Source of the DNA: Tomocerus qinae
Lineage: Eukaryota; Arthropoda; Collembola; Entomobryomorpha; Tomoceridae
Direction of reading: 5' to 3'
Length of the DNA: 64,000 bases
Assembly: GCA_020055645.1 (NCBI GenBank)
Contig: CM034547.1
Span: forward strand, 59,460,909-59,524,908
The position numbers and the translations under genes are program-made. Of the stretch, positions 60,277 through 64,000 are shown one piece after another. Every line of letters starts with the position of its first letter. The first letter of the stretch is position 1. Below the pieces are notes generated by a model. The model made no database searches, was not told the origin of the DNA, and saw only the letters and a list, made by a program, of their open reading frames with translations.

Positions 60277-60646
60277 ATTTAATGGGGCATTGAAATAATT
60301 TAAAGTGTCACTGAATAATAATTTAAACGGTCATTTTTGAAGGTGTCCCTGCGCATAATTTAGAAAATCCCTAAACAAAAATTTAGTGTACTGCAGTATT
60401 TTATTTTCATGATTGGCGGTAATTTGCTAAAACTGTGTTTTAATTTTATCAAAAACTGTCTTTCTTTCTTATACCTGTGAAAACTTGCTCACTTATATTA
60501 TAAGAATAATAATTTTCAGTGTCTGCAGGGACATTTTAAATTTTTGTTTAGGGACTTTCTAAATTATTCGCAGGGACACCTTCAAAAATGACCATTTAAA
60601 TTATTATTCAGGGACATTTTAAATTATTTCAATTACCCATTAAATA
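60277..60646. repeat. Foldback element with reiterated GGGAC-TTTAAATT motif
   Basis: The left arm (60277-60395, from ATTTAATGGG) and right arm (60526-60646, to CCCATTAAAT) are reverse complements with about a dozen differences. Within each arm a unit like CAGGGACATTTTAAATTATT recurs three or four times, so the arms are themselves built from short repeats. The loop is AT-rich. No coding potential; family unknown. Confidence 0.8.
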
Positions 60647-63600
60647 TATTCCTATTTCCATTTCAGTATCTAATTAAGTGTTACTGCTTATTCATAGGCA
60701 TTCTATTAGTATACCTATAGTAAAGCCTTTTGCTATTGTGTGAATGTGTCACTAATAAAGATGCTAAACAAAAGGGTCGGAGTATTCGTAGCAGGGAAAT
60801 GTAGCAACCTTTGTCCTTATTTGCATACTATCCTTGAGTTAATAAGTAACAAGCTAATCCATCTGCCATTCTGACAATCCTGATAGTTTAAGTACCTTAT
60901 TGACAAAGCCACAAAATTCTGCTAAATGTCTGTGAATATGTAATATATTATCTCCCTCTGCAACCTAAAGAGAAAGCAATTTTTCTAGAGCTTTGTAGAC
61001 GCTTATCTATGACATAAGCACACATGGTATGTTCCCAGATAATGACACAGACACAACTGAAACTTTATTTGTCTTTGGGTTCTGAATTATTCTGTAACAA
61101 AAAATCGTACTGTCGTGATGCAGCATCGCCTTTCTGACGCCTGGGCTCAACTGTCCCAAAATGTGATGTGAACATTGAATCATATCTAGTTAATATTAAT
61201 ACATGCATATAAAATGATATCAGTTCAGGGGAGAGTATAATGTGATGGATTATATTAATGTGTCCATATTAACATTGATGGTTGCATTTGTGGTAAGGAT
61301 ATATGCAAATCAGCATTTTCCCAAAAACCGAGTTTCATTCAGACCTCGTCATATACAAACCTTGCTTACTAACAGGAAAACATTACTGCGCACACTTAAA
61401 TCAGTGGTTATTTATTAATGCAAAGGGACTTGCCATTCAATTCATTTAACGAAATTGTTTAGAAAATAGAAATATTTGTTTACTAAACAATATTTTGAGT
61501 CTCGAAAAATTACTCGGTTTTCATTTGGCATTAAACAAGTTGCCCGATCACCACTCAAATACTGTTCAGGTTGGTCGGTTCGGTACGGTCGGATGGACCG
61601 ACCAACTTACATACTCTTAAGTATTCATAGACATTCATGAAATCTAATAGACTGTATAGAGTAGTATTTCTTACTAGGAAAGTAAGTAAAGTGGTGTATA
61701 TCTCAACAAAGACGAAACCTTCGTCGTGATCGAATTATGAGCATACGAATAAAAATTGGTGTAGGAGGAAATATTTCATTATTTCCTTTGGAAAAAATTG
61801 TGTATTGTCTTGTGGATTTCTACATAAAAATGCTAATGTGTTTGAACAGATTTTATTTAATTAGGTGTGTATAATTCATATGCACAATAAACACCTTTGT
61901 AGGGATTGTCATTATAATTTCTACTCCTGTTTCTAATTATTGGAAGACTTGATTTGTATGTATGAGAGTTTTTTGCTTAGTAGTTGTACTCTGCAGTCTT
62001 AATTTATTCAGTTTTTTGTGCGAAATTCTCCTGCATAAATTCTATCGGGCATGAGAATGTGCACATTGTGTATTGATGCGCAATTATGTTTGTTACCGCC
62101 ACTGAAAAGCAGATTGATTCGCAGTAGCTCTTGTCTCATCAGCATTATTCAAATTATACAAAGCAATTCAAGTTCATTAAAAGTGATGGAATTAACCTTG
62201 AATACTACAATTACGTTGCATTATCACCTCCTATTTGCATGACACAAAACATGTCCACAACAGAAAACGTGCAAAAACATAAAAATAGAAAACTTGTCGG
62301 CTTTGCAAAATATAATACGTACTATGCACATGCACAGTATACGTAGTTGGTGTATTACGTTAGCGAAATACTGTAAGGATAGAACTAAATGACATATTGA
62401 TATAACCACACATACAGCAATCCTTGTACTCAATGTACAATTGATGTCACATATAGGACCTGGCTAATAAAGTAATCATGCGAGGAACATGCTTAACTGA
62501 TTAGTACTAAATACATATACCCTATATAACTATTTCAGACACATCTGTTCTAGAATGTCGTGCTATTCCTTTGTTATCCACTGGAAAATCCATCTGTGCC
62601 AGTATTCTGCTCAAACTTCAATACAGAAAACGTATGGGCTATATGAAATAATGAAACTTTCCATCTCTGGTTGTTCAGGTTAGAGAGATGTTCATCACAA
62701 AGCATAGCATGGTAATATAAGTTGCAGTAGTGGATATAGATAATAAATGACAAAATAAATGTATGTAGCTAGCTACTGTGTAAATCCACTACCACTACAT
62801 CAGAACGCATCCATGTGTATGTTCGGCAGTTCAATTCAGTTCAAGTAGACATCTCTTGATATCTGAAGCACCTGCTTTGTACATCGCATCGTTTCCGGGA
62901 GCCACAACTCAGACATACTGCACACAACTAAATAACCACGAAGCTCACTTCCTCCGACATGTAGACCATCTACACGTATACAAAGTCTGTATCTGTTATC
63001 GGTAGATGTTTTACATGGAACTTTTTTAGTCTGTATCACTAACTATAAATTTTAACTTGAATTCAATGATTTATATTAATGTCTGCATAGTTTATAGCAC
63101 ATTGGACATTAATACATGCATAGGTATTATTTTCCATGATTGCATAAACAGATACTTTTGATACCAGCATGAAATCATTATAAGAATCTTTCCAAATCTG
63201 TTTCAAACTGTATAAAATCTTTGGAGATGGGTAGTACCAATATTATGAAATATTTTTCATTTCAAGTATTTACTATATTGCATATTGAAGTGTTTTTGGA
63301 GTAAAGATATGGATATCCTAGTAGTAGTTACTATATATGTGTATTTGTATATATAATATAGTTCAGGTGTATGGTAAAAGGAAGTAATATCGTATAATGT
63401 GGGAAAAGCGTGAAGATAGCGAGGAATTGCATGAATGTAGGGTTCGTTGATTGGATTTTGATCAAAAAATGCGTTTATATATCATGAGATAAAATTGACA
63501 GGTTGAAGATGAATCTTGAGGAGAGTCGCCTTGTAATGGATGTTGGGTTCCTAGAAGTGGCATCTGTGGAATTCGGGACGACCGGCAGTTTGGCTAAGGT

Positions 63601-64000
63601 TATTTGCAGTAAGAACCGATACAATCACACCGAAATGTACTCTCCACTGAAATACAGCCGTAATTGCATGCAACTCAAACTGTTTTATGTGAAACTTGTA
63701 GGAAGGTTGAGAGGCACTATGCGGGATCTCCTTCCACGGGTGTCAGTTACGACTTTACGAGTGACGATGGGTGAGGGGAATGCAATCCTCTTAGATGGCT
63801 TTTGATTATTAAGTTTGTTGGTGACGACGCAGCAACCGTCCCAATAATGCTATTAAATAAGGAAATACCTACCTATTGATAAATGTAGTAAATATCAAAG
63901 CATCATCATCAATGTAATATAAATATTAGAGATTCAATACTATAGCCAGTCCATTTGTATCTTCCTACTCTTCATATGCTGTTATCAGACCTAAATATGT
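60647..64000. other. Unassigned right end of the window
   Basis: No gene is supported here. A short hairpin (GTTGGTCGGT with ACCGACCAAC) lies near 61570-61608. A 98-codon frame at 63509-63805 follows a possible acceptor (TTGACAG) but shows no domain; it is listed separately. Confidence 0.4.
63509..63805 (+). CDS. Hypothetical open frame near the right edge
   Basis: An ATG at 63509 (MNLEESRLVMDVGFLEVASV) opens about 98 codons to a stop at 63805, after an acceptor-like TTGACAG at about 63501. Its G+C is higher than that of the surrounding DNA. The sequence has no recognisable domain, no signal peptide and no clear donor. It may be an exon of a gene running off the window or chance. Confidence 0.2.
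   Translation: MNLEESRLVMDVGFLEVASVEFGTTGSLAKVICSKNRYNHTEMYSPLKYSRNCMQLKLFYVKLVGRLRGTMRDLLPRVSVTTLRVTMGEGNAILLDGF

Noticed and set aside
61568..61610. Hairpin with GGTTGGTCGGT / ACCGACCAACTT stem
   Set aside because: Stem is only about 10-11 bp and isolated; too little to call an RNA gene or element.

Overview
This is nuclear DNA from an invertebrate animal, AT-rich (by eye), with many short spliceosomal introns (about 50-250 bp) in strict GT-AG form. The proteins are animal-type: a fused Glu-Pro tRNA synthetase, cyclin K and tubulin cofactor E. The fused synthetase with six WHEP repeats, the P-type transposon and the WAP protein fit an arthropod or another protostome, but I cannot name the species. 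All gene models come from reading splice sites by hand and checking phase at every junction; no search was run. Layout. 1-8.9 kb: mostly non-coding, with two weak candidate first exons. 8.9-12.0 kb: cyclin K (CCNK), minus strand. 12.3-13.6 kb: three inverted-repeat elements, one an apparently perfect palindrome of about 275 bp. 14.4-15.1 kb: an XRCC4-like coiled-coil protein without the usual head domain. 16.2-16.8 kb: a foldback element with long C/G-rich arms. 17.4-27.9 kb: the bifunctional Glu/Pro-tRNA synthetase EPRS in 24 exons, with a recently expanded WHEP block that also holds a dead WHEP exon. 28.9-31.6 kb: tubulin-specific chaperone E (TBCE), 10 exons. 32.0-36.0 kb, minus strand and convergent with TBCE: a PPP-family Ser/Thr phosphatase with EF-hands placed before the catalytic domain, 14 exons. 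36.1-42.4 kb: nothing recognised. 42.5-43.8 kb: a thioredoxin domain joined to a UBX domain. 44.1-44.3 kb: an isolated exon-like segment on the minus strand. 47.75 kb: an intronless tRNA-Ile gene with a UAU anticodon. 48.7-49.4 kb: a possible three-exon small protein. 49.5-51.5 kb: a secreted WAP-domain protein with a Ser/Glu-rich, LEA-like middle. 53.3-55.3 kb: a P-superfamily transposon with about 270-bp terminal inverted repeats and a perfect 8-bp target duplication, coding only a THAP protein. 55.5-64 kb: further foldback elements and otherwise unassigned DNA. The recognised genes are housekeeping genes (transcription, translation, tubulin folding, probably DNA repair) sharing no pathway. 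The most unusual content is the thioredoxin-UBX architecture, the EF-hand-first phosphatase, the WHEP exon birth-and-death record, the KP-like THAP-only P element and the atypical tRNA-Ile(UAU).
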